DNA from: Liquidambar formosana
Lineage: Eukaryota; Streptophyta; Magnoliopsida; Saxifragales; Altingiaceae
Assembly (NCBI GenBank): GCA_039720395.1
Contig: CM077833.1
Location: forward strand, 3,866,797 to 3,930,796
Reading direction: 5' to 3'
DNA: 64,000 nt
The notes below the pieces were generated by a model. That model was not told the DNA's origin. It was given only the letters and a program-made list of their open reading frames with translations, and made no database searches. Position 1 is the stretch's first letter. The number at the start of each line of letters is the position of its first letter. Position numbers and translations under genes: made by a program. Of the stretch, positions 22,387 to 33,996 are shown piece after piece.

Positions 22387-23082
22387 CGTTGGGCTTCCCT
22401 CCTTATGGGCTGACCCACTTTGTGTTTTTTTTGGTGTAAACCATTTGGGCCTTGGGCAAATAAAATAATAGAAAAGAAAAGCAATAAAAATCAGAATTTT
22501 GGGAGATGAAAAGGCAAGTTCTGGACTCTTCCTACTTTACTTTCTCTGCCTTTTTCGTTTGGTGCTGATCTTGGTCCGATTGCACCCTACTTTCGTCACT
22601 TTTGCTCAAGGTGTCATTAGCTTTGTTTGGGTATAAAAGACAGCACTTGTTATTGTCATCGTGGAGCTTCGTATTTGATTTTCTGGGCAATATTCTGCTG
22701 CTGTCCGGCTGAAGTTTGTGTGGCTTATGCTCCATCAATCTTGGTTTAATTAGGTTCCTTTTTTACAAGCTTGGAGGCCTTTTGTTCTACTAATTTGGTG
22801 AGGTCTTTCAATTCTTGTATTTGCTGAGAATTTGTTGAAATTCACCTTTAGGTGTTTGTTTAATTGTATTTGAGACTTTGTGTCTCTTGTACTCGAACTT
22901 TGTTTATAGTGGAGAAATCGACTTCGGTCTCGCCCGTGGATGTACCTCATTTTGAGGGAACCACGTAAATCTTTGTGTCCCTATTTTATTTCCTTTGCTT
23001 GATATATTTTTCTGAAATTTTAGTTGCTGCGTTTTTATTATCTCTCCTTGATTTGCACTTGTGGGAAGCATTTTTCCCAACA
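22387..23082 (+). repeat. Copia-1 5' LTR (696 bp)
   Basis: It runs from CGTTGGGCTTCCC to CCCAACA. The first base is C where the 3' copy has the canonical T of TG...CA. It contains GGGTATAAAAGAC (about 22628-22640), a good TATA box. Confidence 0.93.
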
Positions 23083-23084
23083 AC

Positions 23085-23096
23085 TGGTATCAGAGA
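23085..23096 (+). promoter_or_regulatory. Copia-1 primer binding site
   Basis: TGGTATCAGAGA, two bases after the LTR, matches the classic plant initiator-tRNA-Met primer site at 11 of 12 positions (usual last base C). Confidence 0.85.
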
Positions 23097-23133
23097 CAAG
23101 TTTATTTGGAGTTGTTGTTTTTGTGTGTAAATC

Positions 23134-25133
23134 ATGGAATTTAATATTGGCCGTATGGTTAGTTTTAATGGAAGTAATTGGGTGACTTGGAAAACAAAAA
23201 TGGAAGACCTCTTGTATTGTAAAGATTTATATGGACCCATTGAAGGCGACAAGGGTAAATCGGAAGGAATGAAAGATGCTGATTGGAAAATGCTTGATAG
23301 GAAAGATGTTGGGATTATTCGACAATGGATTGATGACACTATTTTTCACCATGTCTCTACTGAAAAAATAGCACATGATCTTTGGAAAAGATTAGAAAGT
23401 TTGTATGAAAGAAAAACAGCCATGAACAAAGCCTTCTTAGTTCGAAAGTTGGTGAACTTGAAATACAAAGAAGGTACCACTGTTACGGAGCACTTGAATG
23501 AGATTAAAAGTATTTTAAATCAACTTGCTAGCATAAAGATTATTTTTGATGATGAGGTGCAAGCTTTGTTCCTGCTTGGCTCATTACCGGAAAGTTGGGA
23601 GACCTTGGTTGTAACGGTTAGCAATTCGGCACCCGATGGAGTTGTCACTATGAGTCAAGTTACTAGTAGCTTGTTGAATGAAGAAACAAGAAGGAAATCA
23701 ATGGGCTCTTCTCAATCCGAGGCACTTGTTACTGAAAAGTGGGGAAGAAGCAAGAGTAGAACTCCTCACCACCATGATAAGTCTAGAGGTAGATCAAACT
23801 CAAGTTCAAGGAAAGATATTGAGTGCCACTATTGCTACAAGAAAGGTCATATGAAGCGGGATTATAGAAAACTCAAGTTCAAAGAGCAAAACAAAGAGAA
23901 AAATGGTGAGAAGAAGCAAGAAGAAACCAATGCGGTCACTTCCGATGGAGAACTCATTATTGTGAGTGATGAGGGTTGTGTAAATTTGATTGGTCAAGAA
24001 GCTAATTGGGTGATAGATTCCGGTGCTTCATTTCATGTCACTTCACGGGCTGATTTCTTCACTTCCTATACTCAAGGAAATTTTGGGCGTGTTCGAATAG
24101 GAAATGAAGATTTGTCAAAAATTGTTGGCATAGGTGATATTTGCTTGGAAACTAATATTGGTTGTAAGTTGTTGCTTAAAGATGTGAGGCATGTACCGGA
24201 TATTCGACTTAATTTGATCTCCACCGGAAAGTTAGATGATGAGGGCTACAACAACCAATTTGGTGATGGAAAATGGAAGCTGTCCAAAGGCTCTTTGGTA
24301 GTGGCAAGAGGGAAGAAAAATTGCTCTCTTTATACAACACAAGCAAAAATCAGCAAGGGTGATGTGAATGCCTTAGAAGATGATTCCTCCACCGAATTAT
24401 AGCACAAAAGGCTTGGGCACATGAGTGAAAAGGGGCTGCAAATTCTATCCAAGAAGCAACTCCTCGCCGGCATAAAAGGTACACCTTTAAAAACTTGTGT
24501 TCATTGCTTAGTTGGTAAACAATATAGAACTTCATTTCGCAAAAATTTTGCTTCTAGAAAATCTAATATTCTAGACTTGATCCATTCTGATGTTTGTGGT
24601 CCTTTAAAGGTTAGAACTATTGGTGGTGCTTTATATTTTGTTACTTTTATTGATGACCATTCTGGGAAAGTGTGGGCTTATGCTTTGCAAACTAAAGATC
24701 AAGTGCTAGATGTGTTTAAGTATTTTCAGGCTAAGGTTGAAAGGGAAACAGAGAGGAAGTTGAAATGCATTCGCACAGACAATGGTGGCGAATATCTTGG
24801 GCCCTTTGATGATTATTATCGGAGTCATGGCATCAAACATGAAAAAATTGTGAAAAAGACCCCTCGACAAAATGGAGTAGCTAAGAGAATGAGTCGCACA
24901 ATTATTGAGAGGGTTAGATGTATGCTCCCACACGCTAAATTGCCAAGATCCTTTTGGGGTGAGGCAATGAGGACAGCTGTAGGCATAATTAATTTATCTC
25001 CCTTAGCTCCTTTGCGTGGTGATGTACCTGAAAAAGTTTAGATAGGTAAAGAACTTTCTTATGATCATTTGAAAGTGTTTGGTTGTAGAGCTTTTGTTCA
25101 TATCCCAAAGGATGAAAGATCCAAGCTTGACAG
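23134..25133 (+). pseudogene. Copia-1 gag-protease-integrase, broken
   Basis: One frame from ATG 23134 through gag, protease and integrase, with TAG at 24400-24402 (Trp position before HKRLGH) and TAG at 25039-25041 (Trp position before IGKEL). Gag starts MEFNIGRMVSFNGSNW. The zinc knuckle CHYCYKKGHMKRDY has Tyr in place of its last Cys (23863-23865). Protease has DSGAS near 24016. The integrase zinc finger is intact (RLGH...CVHC), and the catalytic aspartates in HSDVCGP and RTDNGGEY are kept. The catalytic Glu is Lys (24883-24885, NGVAKRM). The frame is then interrupted by the solo LTR at 25134. Confidence 0.88.
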
Positions 25134-26830
25134 TGTTGGGAATCAAACTAGAGAGGAAAAATACAAAGGCGGAATTTAAAATTTTCCTACGATTCCCAAA
25201 CCCATGAATCTGATTATGCATAATACAAAAACATAAACCCTAACTACCAAGAGAGTTGGGATTACTTACAGTTGAACAAGTCTTCTCCTTTATGCTCCAA
25301 GCTTTTTCTTCTCCTTTTTGCTCCAAGATTTGTCTCCAGACAACGGTGAATGAGCAGCCCAAGTGTGCTGCCTCCAATAGTATCCACACCTAGCTAGAGC
25401 TTGATGTCCTTTCCTTCTTTCCCTTGTTGATGCTAGAGTAGGAGAAGAGAGGAGAGAGAGAGAGAGAGGTGAAATTTTCGGCCAGCACTTGGGAGCCTCC
25501 AAGAGTGCTTCAAGTGATGATGTCATCACATCATAAAAGGCTTTAAATAGCCTCCAACTAGGGCCGGCCAAGGGGGGTCTTCTAACCCTAATGGGTTTTG
25601 TGTAATTACTCCTAATTACACAATAACCCCTCTAATTTATATCCTATATAAATTTGCCCCTTAAGAACAATTCTTTATTCACTTATACCCTTTCTCTCAT
25701 AGACTATCAAGCTCTCTTAGCATGATCAGTGTGTGACCTATTGGGTTCACATCATCAAGTAGTAGGAACAGCACAAGTTGTGCACAATGGAACACTTTCC
25801 ATTAAGGGTCTAATTGAAACTCCTTTCAATTCCTTAATTGATTATAACTCATTTATATCAATCAGGGCTTCTACTAACCATGAGTAACACCTAGCATATG
25901 GCTCATGGTGTGGTCCTTAATGAGGTGAATAGTCATTTACAAAGAACCCTTCTGTTATAGTTTACAGGTTACAATTCCATCCTTCCATCAACACAATGTC
26001 TCCAATTGAATTAATAGGACATGGAAGTCTGTCAAGTCCCTAGTTCAATTACTTTATACTCATTCATTAATATCAACTCAATGATGAACTTATGGAAACT
26101 CCTTTCCATATTCATTCTACCATGGGCCCATGGATTTAATGAGTTATATTCAAAGAATGCTGTATGAGACATTCACTCTCTTTTTCCTGAGAGTGATGGA
26201 TTCCTTGTTGATCACTCACATGCCTTCACACACATAGCAGTAGGGCTAATGAACACCCTTACAGACCCCTGAATAGGATCTGCACTTAGTGTTATCAAAC
26301 TTCTAAAGCTACATGTATAAGACAACCATGGTGTCTCAGGTCTAAGGATTACTTGTACCACTATAACAATGAGAAACTGATTGACAGGCAGGTTAAAACT
26401 CCATTCAGTTTATCTCATATCTTTGGTCACATTCAGTATACCTATTCTTATAATAGGCACCCACTTGTTGGTTGTAGTGTCTCCACACAAATAGCTTGAG
26501 ACTAGCTATCCTCCTATAGAGTCAACCTAACAAATGCTAGTCCTATGGTTCATTACTGTCCATTATAGTGAACCTTCAACTAGGAATGATTTAGGAGTTT
26601 AGTACAGAGATATATTTACAGTCTCAAAATTACAACCCTTTGTAATTTCATATTCTCAACTCTAACTCCATGGACATATTATGTAAATATAAATGATGCA
26701 TATAAACATAATAGAATAAGCCCTTTTATTAAATCAATAATAATTGTGACATATATAAATGAAATCAATTGATTGTTCCTAATCCCTAAACAATCATCTC
26801 CATGATTGGCTCTAGGGCATAATCCTAACA
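25134..26830 (-). mobile_element. Solo M-family LTR inside copia-1, duplication GACAG
   Basis: A complete M LTR on the minus strand. TGTTGGGAATCAAAC on the plus strand is the reversed 3' end and CCTAACA the reversed 5' end. GACAG lies at 25129-25133 and again at 26831-26835. No internal M sequence accompanies it, so it is a solo LTR left by LTR-LTR recombination. The copia-1 integrase frame resumes at 26831. Confidence 0.95.
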
Positions 26831-28810
26831 GACAGTAAGGCAAAACAGTGCATATTTCTCGGCTATGGGCATGAAGAGTTTAGCTATAGGCTGTGGGATC
26901 TAGTGGACAAGAAAGTTGTTAGAAGCAGGGATGTTGTATTCTTAGAAGACCAAACAGTTGGAGATTTTGAAAAGGCCGTGCAATCCAAGCCTCAAGTTGA
27001 TGATCTCATTGATTTAGATCCAATTTCTCCACCTGTTGTGCAGGAGAATAATGAAGAAGAAATGCAACCAGCCCATGATGATATGGTTGATGATGAAACT
27101 CCTATTGATAATGAGGTAGAAGATGAGGGGGAGCTGCCACTTCAAGAGCTACCAGCACAACCACAGTTGAGGAAGTCAACTAGAGAGCACCAACCTTCTA
27201 GAAAATACTCCACAACTGAGTATGTCATGCTATCTGATATGGGGGAGCCAGAATGCTATCAAGAAGCTTTGGAACATGAGAAAAAGGATGAGTGGTTCAA
27301 GGCTATGCAAGAAGAAATGAAGTCTTTGCATGAGAATCACACCTATGAGCTTGTGAAGCTGCCAAAAGGAAAGAAAGTTCTGAAAAATAAATGAGTTTAT
27401 AGGTTAAAGAATGATGGCCAAAGTTCACAGCCAAAGTACAAGGCAAAGCTTGTTTTGAAAGGCTTTGGGCAGAAAAAGGGTGTTGATTTTGAGGAAATAT
27501 TCTCTCCTGTTGTGAAGATGTCATCCATTCAGGTTGTGTTTGGCATGGCTACAAGTATGAATTTAGAAGTTGAACAACTTGATGTGAAGATCGCCTTTCT
27601 ACATGGTGACTTAGAAGAGGAAATCTACATGGAGCAACCCAAAGGCTTCATTGAGAAAGGAAAAGAGCACCTTGTTTGTAAATTGAAAAGAAGCTTGTAT
27701 GGCTTAAAGCAAGCTCCAAGGCAATGGTACAAGAAATTCGATTCCTTCATGATTGAGCATGGCTATTCAAGAACCACCTCGGATCATTGTGTGTTTGTAA
27801 AGAAATTCCCAAATGGTAATTTTATCATTCTTTTGCTTTATGTTGATGACATGCTAATTGTTGGCCAAGATTTGTCAAAGATTAACAAGCTGAAGTTGGT
27901 GCTAAGCAAGTCCTTTGCCATGAAAGACTTAGGACAAGCTAAGCAAATTCTTGGGATGAAAATTGTTTATGATCGAAAGCAAGGGTAGATCTGGTTGTCA
28001 CAAGAAAAATACATTGAAAAGGTTCTTGAAAAGTTTAATATGAGTAATGCAAAGCCAGTTAGGAGCCCACTTGCAAACCACTTCAAGCTTAGCTCAAAAC
28101 AATGTTCGACAAGTAAGAAAGAGAAGGAAGAAATGCAGAAAATTCCATATGCTTCAGCGGTTGGATCTTTGATGTACGCGATGGTTTGTACAAGGCCTGA
28201 CATCGCTTATGCAGTTGGTACTGTTAGTTGGTTCCTCTCCAATCCAGGTAAAGAACATTGGGCAGCGGTGAAACGGATTTTGAGATACCTAAGAGGTACT
28301 TCCAAGTTGTGTTTATGTTTTGGCAAGGACAAGCCTGTGCTTGCTAGTTTTTGTGATGCCGATATGGCGGGTGATGTTGATACTAGGAAGTCCACCTCTG
28401 GGTACTTGATGAATTTTGCAGGGGGAGCTGTGACATAGCAATCAAGGTTGCAAAAATGTGTTGCTTTGTCCACCACTGAGGCTGAGTTTATTGCTAACAC
28501 TGAAGCGTGCAAGGAAGTTTTGTGGTTGAAGAAATTTTTACAAGAGTTGGGCATGAAACAAGAAAGGTATGTTCTTCATTGTGATAGTCAAAGTGCTATA
28601 CACTTGAGTAAGAATTCTACTTTTCATTCTAGATCAAAACATATTGATGTTAGATATCATTGGATTCGGGATGTGTTGGAAATGAAGCTTTTACAGCTTG
28701 AAAAAGTTCACACTGATGACAACTCTTCAGATATGATGACCAAGGCTTTGTCCAAGGAAAAACATGAGAAGTGCAAGACCTTAGCTAGTTTGGTTGAGTC
28801 CTCCGCATAA
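26831..28810 (+). pseudogene. Copia-1 RT and RNase H, broken by stops
   Basis: It continues the integrase C-terminal region (CIFLGYGHEEF), an acidic linker, then RT and RNase H. Stops are TGA 27392-27394 (Trp position in KNKWVY), TAG 27986-27988 and TAG 28436-28438 (Trp position after GGAVT). RT keeps [32 protein letters not shown] and YVDDM. RNase H keeps CDADMAG, STTEAEF and HCDSQSAI. Catalytic residues are intact, so inactivation comes mainly from the stops. The last codons end 16 bp before the 3' LTR. Confidence 0.88.
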
Positions 28811-28826
28811 GTCAGGAAGGGGAGAT

Positions 28827-29522
28827 TGTTGGGCTTCCCTCTTTATGGGCTGACCCACTTTGTGTTTTTTTGGTGTAAACCATTTGGGCCTTGGGCAAAT
28901 AAAATAATAGAAAAGAAAAGCAATAAAAATCAGAATTTTGGGAGATGAAAAGGCAAGCTCTGGACTCTTCCTACTTCACTTTCTCTGCTTTTTTTCGTTT
29001 GGTGCTGATCTTGGTCCGATTGCACCCTACTTTCATCACTTTTGCTCAAGGTGTCATTAGCTTTGTTTGGGTATAAAAGACTGCACTTGTTATTGTCATC
29101 GTGGAGCTTCGTATTTGATATTCTGGGCAACATTCTGCTGCTGTCCAGCTGAAGTTTGTGTGGCTTATGCTCCATCAATCTTTATTTAATTGGGTTCCTT
29201 TGTTGCAAGCTTGGAGGCCTTTTGTTCTACTAATTTGGTGAGGTCTTTCAATTCTTGTATTTGCTGAGAATTTGTTGAAATTCACCTTTAGGTGTTTGTT
29301 TAATTGTATTTGAGACTTTGTGTCTCTTGTACTCGAACTTTGTTTATAGTGGAGAAATCAACTTCGGTCTTGCCCGTGGATGTACCTCATTTTGAGGGAA
29401 CCACGTAAATCTTTGTGTCCCTATTTTATTTCCTTTGCTTGATATATTTTTCTGAAATTTTAGTTGCTGCGTTTTTATTATCTCTCCTTGATTTGCAATT
29501 GTGGGAAGCATTTTTCCCAACA
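28827..29522 (+). repeat. Copia-1 3' LTR (696 bp)
   Basis: It runs from TGTTGGGCTTCCC to CCCAACA and follows a purine-rich tract (GTCAGGAAGGGGAGAT, 28811-28826). Same length as the 5' LTR and about 97 percent identical by eye. Confidence 0.93.
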
Positions 29523-29874
29523 CAATTTGGTTAACACTTTGTCTGTGATATCTTTAAAAATGTCTCTTTTAATCCTGTCGTTGATGACAGGACATCCTAA
29601 ATATTTGCTAAGATTGTTAGAACATGGAATATTTAACCAAGAGCTAAGATCCCTTTTTTTTATTCTATCAACAGACGGAGAAATATAAAAATTAGATTTA
29701 TGCAAATTAACTAATTGAACAGAAATAGAACATTATCACTCTAAGACAGATTTGATATTAATGCATGCCTATGGGATGCCTTTGCAAAGATTCAATCATC
29801 TCCATAAAAGAAGCCACAATATCTCCACCATTACAAAATTTAATCCAAACATCAAATTTGGGAATAGTAGATAG
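29523..29874 (-). pseudogene. L1-type LINE, upstream RT segment
   Basis: Continuation of the LINE at 20833-22386 beyond the copia-1 insertion. On the minus strand it encodes an RT segment with NLSKYLGCPVINDRIKRD and FKDITDKVL, the conserved YLG block just after the LINE palm domain. At 29874 it is cut by insertion of the giant gypsy element. The rest of the LINE should lie beyond the right end of the window. Confidence 0.75.
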
Positions 29875-30583
29875 TGTCACACCCCATTTTTGCCACCTTA
29901 GCTAGGGCTTGTCATTGCATGTGTCTTTTTGTTTCCTTTTTGAGTCTAGTCTTTTGCATTGAGTTTCTAGGGTCCTAAGGATGGTGTGTATGAATTTTGG
30001 TTCGATTTGGAGTTGATCTTGAGGGTTAATAAGAACTTTTGTGACTTGAGGGGCATAATCGTCTTTTTGGTCAAAAACTTTCCATTTGACCTTGAAATGA
30101 TCTCCAAGTTGCCAATTGGAGTTCATATGGTTGTATTTGAGGTATTTGTGGGTTCAATTCGATGAATTGAAGGTTCGGGATTAGAATGGCTCAATAAGGC
30201 TCAGGTTGGCTAAAGAGACCTACTTCGGGTTTGCCCGAATTGGTTCATGATTTTCACTCTATGACTACTCATTTGACCTTGATTAGTCTTAATTTCATCC
30301 CCAAATGTGTTTAGGGAGGTTGAATTTCGAATTGGAAAGCATTCGGTGCGACCCTATGTGCATACCTAAGCTAAGCGATGGTGAGGCATAGCGGTTAACC
30401 ACCTTTGTAGGGCCCAACCATGCAGCCATGGCTAGGGTTTCTTGCCCTCAAGTGACTCAAATTACATTCCCCTTTGAAACACGGTCGTTTTGGCTTTCGT
30501 TTCGTCAAAATCGGAGTTCATTCGGGCCCTGAAACACATATGGAAGTCGAAGGGGGTCAAATTTGGGCATAAGATGACATGGC

Positions 30584-30663
30584 CTCGGGTGACCACCCAG
30601 GCCTGGGCGGCTAGCCGCCTGGGCCCAGGCGGCTAGCCGCCCAGCCCCAGGTGGTCACCCGAG
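30584..30663. promoter_or_regulatory. 80-bp GC-rich near-palindrome in the 5' LTR
   Basis: CTCGGGTGACCACC at the left pairs with GGTGGTCACCCGAG at the right. The interior contains two copies of the perfect palindrome GGCGGCTAGCCGCC around a GGGCCC centre. Only a few mismatches occur in the arms, so the DNA could extrude as a cruciform and the RNA as a long hairpin. It lies about 190 bp before the TATA box. Function unknown; the same 80 bp recur at 44701-44780 and 61538-61617. Confidence 0.9.
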
Positions 30664-30849
30664 CCACTTTCCTTTTTTGAGCTTTGACGCGGCTCCCTCC
30701 CTATTTCCTCGGATTTGCTCGCCTCCAGCCGCCATTTAACCCTAATTTCAGCCCTATTTGACCTACTTGAGCCCCAAGGGAACCTCTAAGAGCCCTTGGA
30801 TCAATCCCTAGGGTTTTAATCCCAACCATTGAGGGTTTTCCCTCAATCC

Positions 30850-30858
30850 CTATAAATA
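30850..30858 (+). promoter_or_regulatory. G 5' LTR TATA box
   Basis: CTATAAATA, followed by CCCCCTTATACTTCAGCAATA. The transcription start would be about 30 bp downstream, which would place the 182-bp repeats in the transcript. Confidence 0.7.
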
Positions 30859-31149
30859 CCCCCTTATACTTCAGCAATAGGGGGGGCAATTTCTGAAGTG
30901 TGAGGCATGTGTGAGACTTGGAGGCTATAGCAGCCATCCTTAGGGTAGTTTAACCTATATTTTGAGTGAGAGTGTGAGAGAGAGAGCTTGAAGAAAGGCT
31001 GGAGCTTTGCTTGAAGGCTTGAAGGAAGGGATTTCCAGCAGTACAATAAGAGGAGGAGGACTCTCTACAGCAGCAAAAGGGGACTTCACCATAGGTATAC
31101 CTCTTCCCCTTTCTCTCTTTCATTCAAACTAGGGTTTTTACATAGGATA

Positions 31150-31990
31150 GCATTATTCCATGTTAAAGCTTGTGTTTTTATTGTGTTTTGCTACTTCTAT
31201 TAGTTAGTATGCATGATTAGGATAATATTTATGGGCTGTTTAGTATGCTAGGATGCTATTCCATGTGACTTACTGCATGTTTGGGATTTTAGGGTTTCCC
31301 TTAGTGCTGAAATTGGTTTTCTACATGAAATAACACTTTTGCATATTGAAGCTTGTGTTTTTATTGTGTTTTGCTACTTCTATTAGTTAGTATGCATGAT
31401 TAGGATAATATTTATGGGCTGTTTAGTATGCTAGGATGCTATTCCATGTGACTTACTGCATGTTTGGGATTCTAGGGTTCCCTTAGTGCTGAAATTGGTT
31501 TTCTACATGAAATAACACTTTTGCATATTGAAGCTTGTGTTTTTATTGTGTTTTGCTACTTCTATTAGTTAGTATGCATGATTAGGATAATATTCATGGG
31601 CTATTTAGTATGCTAGGATGCTATTTCATGTGATTTACTGCCTGTTTGGGACTTTAGGGTTTCCTTAGTGCTGAAATTGGTTTTCTACATGAAATAACAC
31701 TTTTGCATATTGAAGCTTGTGTTTTTATTGTGTTTTGCTACTTCTATTAGTTAGTATGCATGATTAGGATAATGTTCATGGGCTGTTTAGCATGCTAGGA
31801 TGCTGTTCCATGTGATTTAATGCATGTTTGCAATTCTAGGGTTTCTCTTGTACTGAAATTAGGTTTTTACTTAGAATAGCTATATTTCATGTGCAAGCTT
31901 GTGTTTTTATCATGTGTTGATGCTTCTATTAATTAATATGCATGATTAGAATGATGTCCATGATGAGTTTTGCATGATTTGGAGTTATTT
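31150..31990 (+). repeat. 182-bp direct tandem repeats in the G 5' LTR
   Basis: The marker AGCTTGTGTTTTTAT starts at 31167, 31350, 31532, 31714 and, diverged, at 31896, a period of 182-183 bp. Each unit also carries TAGTATGCATGATTAGGATAA and GCTAGGATGCT. The same array is in the 3' LTR from about 62100. Confidence 0.9.
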
Positions 31991-33379
31991 TATGTGATTT
32001 TGAGCACAATTGTGATTCTAGGGTTTCACTCATCCTTGTATTAGGAAAGTTGCATATAGCATAATAGCTTAGGGTTTTTCCTTGTGTTTTCTTCATAGTT
32101 GATATATATGTGTTCCATATTAGGTAACTATGATATTTCTAGCATTCATATAGTTGATTTTAGGGTTTTTTGCATGTCATTGCATGTAGGGTTGAATTAG
32201 GGTTTTAGTTAGCTTATGATTCATGTTGTTGCATGACTTGTGGTTGATTTTAAGCCTTATTTCAATTCTGTCCAGATCTGTTATTTGTCCTCGATATGAT
32301 ATTTTGAGCATGTGTTTGCTTATGTTTAAGCATGATAATGGCTTGATTTGGAATCTAGCTTGGTTGGTTGGTATTTTGGTATGTTTTGCATGGAAATTGC
32401 AGGTGCTTTGACAGGTACAACAGGTGCAACTACCCCACCAATGTGGGGTGGTTATTTTGGCTATTGTAAGATGAAATCTTGCAAATAAGGTAATTACCCT
32501 ATGCAATAGGGTGGTTACTTTGACAGGTTGCTTTTGCTTAAGGTAAGTAGGGTATGAGGGTGCCCCAATTCACCCTTCTTTCCTTCTTTTGAAACTTTCC
32601 CTTTCTCCCCCCTAGGGTTATTTCCTAATAGGGGAACATGGCAATCCTTATAGCTTCCTTTCAATAAAAAAATACTTTTCAAATCAAAGTTTCCATCTTT
32701 ATCAAATTTCATATTTACCAAAAATCTTTTGAGAATCATTCATTTTTGGAAACTTACCATGTTTTACTTGAAAGGAAACTTAAGGTTTACCATAGGCCTT
32801 GATTAGGTTATAACCCTATTCCCTTTCGAACTACGTGGACTTTGATCCATGTATTTCCATACATGGTACGTAGGCGCTCTTCGTGAGGTTCAAGTCCGCC
32901 CTAGGATACTAAGTATCCTAGGTTTTCTCCTCTCCCTCTTTCTTTTTTCTGTTTTTCTTTGATTTACTTGATTATATGGATGAATGAATGAATGATATGC
33001 ATGCTGTCTTGTGATGATAATTGTTGATTTGTGTGTGATTAAGACTTTGATTTAGCCCAATTAAATTAAGAGACCGTTTAGGGCGATATGGGTGCCTATA
33101 GGCTTTGCCTAGAACCTTCCCATATCGTAACTTAGCCTCCGAATCCCCGAATTCTCTGGTTTCCAAAAGACTTTTTGCCTTACCATTTTTAAACATGGAG
33201 TCAATCTTTTGTTTTCCTAAAACAAAACTGTTTTTTAGGGTTTTCCTTGTTTCCTTTAAAAAATAAGGTGGCGACTCCTTTCTTTTTCCAAACCCATTCG
33301 TGGGCCCTCTTTCCTGGGTCCACAGACTGGCGACTTTTAAACCCTCCTGTGGGCCTTGTAACCATTTTTAGGGTCCACA

Positions 33380-33996
33380 GAACTGGCGACTCCACTGGGG
33401 ACTTGTGGGCTAGACTCTATACAATTTGATTGGGCTAAGTTAATTTCTTTTGTTTAATTAAAATCAATCACATTGCATCCGCTTAATTGTGTGCTTTCAT
33501 TTATTGCATTGTGTGCGCAAACTCTTGCATGTTAGGATCGATGTCCCTTGCCACTGACGGGCCTAGCCTCAACCTTGGTTTTCCTGATTCCATGAGTTGG
33601 GGCGAAAGCTCTCAACCTCTCTTGCCAAGTACCCTTGGGTATATTAAATGAGTTAATCACGTACTGCTGGACCCACGCGGCGTTCCTGATGCCACATGTG
33701 GTTAGGTATAAAGATTGCTCAAGCAAGTGAAGGACCCCAGCCTACCCTTATCATTAGTCCATATAGACAGACTTGTAGGACACTATGGTTTCACCTTTAT
33801 GCACCCACATTGTTTGTAATGATATCATGACCGTGTTTGTGATGTGCTTAATGGACAATTAATAGAGGACCTTTGCACCCTATATCCTTAATACGTACCT
33901 TTCGCCCATGACCCTTGCAAAGGTGATTGGATTAAAAGGGACTAATTGAGTATATATGATGTGAAGTCATTGAGACAAATATGGAAGCCTAGGACA
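33380..33996 (+). promoter_or_regulatory. G primer binding site and leader
   Basis: TGGCGACTCC at 33384-33393 is the expected primer site just after the LTR. From memory it fits the 3' end of a plant tRNA-Arg (acceptor GGAGTCG plus CCA), the primer reported for Ogre-type elements. The rest is a non-coding leader interrupted at 33997 by an M LTR and continuing at 35656-35748. It holds no extra ORF1 as found in typical Ogre elements. Confidence 0.7.

Larger units (their letters stand above)
22387..29522 (+). mobile_element. Copia-1: complete Ty1/copia element, duplication CAATT
   Basis: Two 696-bp LTRs (22387-23082 and 28827-29522) flank a gag-pol region. CAATT is present directly before (22382-22386) and after (29523-29527). 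Removing the element restores a continuous minus-strand LINE. A tRNA-Met-type primer site and a polypurine tract are in place. A solo M LTR is nested inside. By eye the LTRs differ at about 18 sites plus two small indels, so this insertion is older than the M element at 48749. Confidence 0.95.
29875..33379 (+). repeat. G-element 5' LTR (3505 bp)
   Basis: It starts TGTCACACCCC and ends GGGTCCACA, four bases before the primer site. It is matched by 60829-64000, with low divergence (about one percent by eye, not counted exactly). It holds an 80-bp near-palindrome (30584-30663), a TATA box (30851), and about 4.5 copies of a 182-bp direct repeat (about 31150-31990). There are no genuine coding regions; the short open frames are shadows. 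Confidence 0.93.

Noticed and set aside
29902..30126. ORF of 74 codons found in both G LTRs
   Set aside because: It lies upstream of the LTR promoter, is shared only because the LTRs are copies, and has no recognisable domain.
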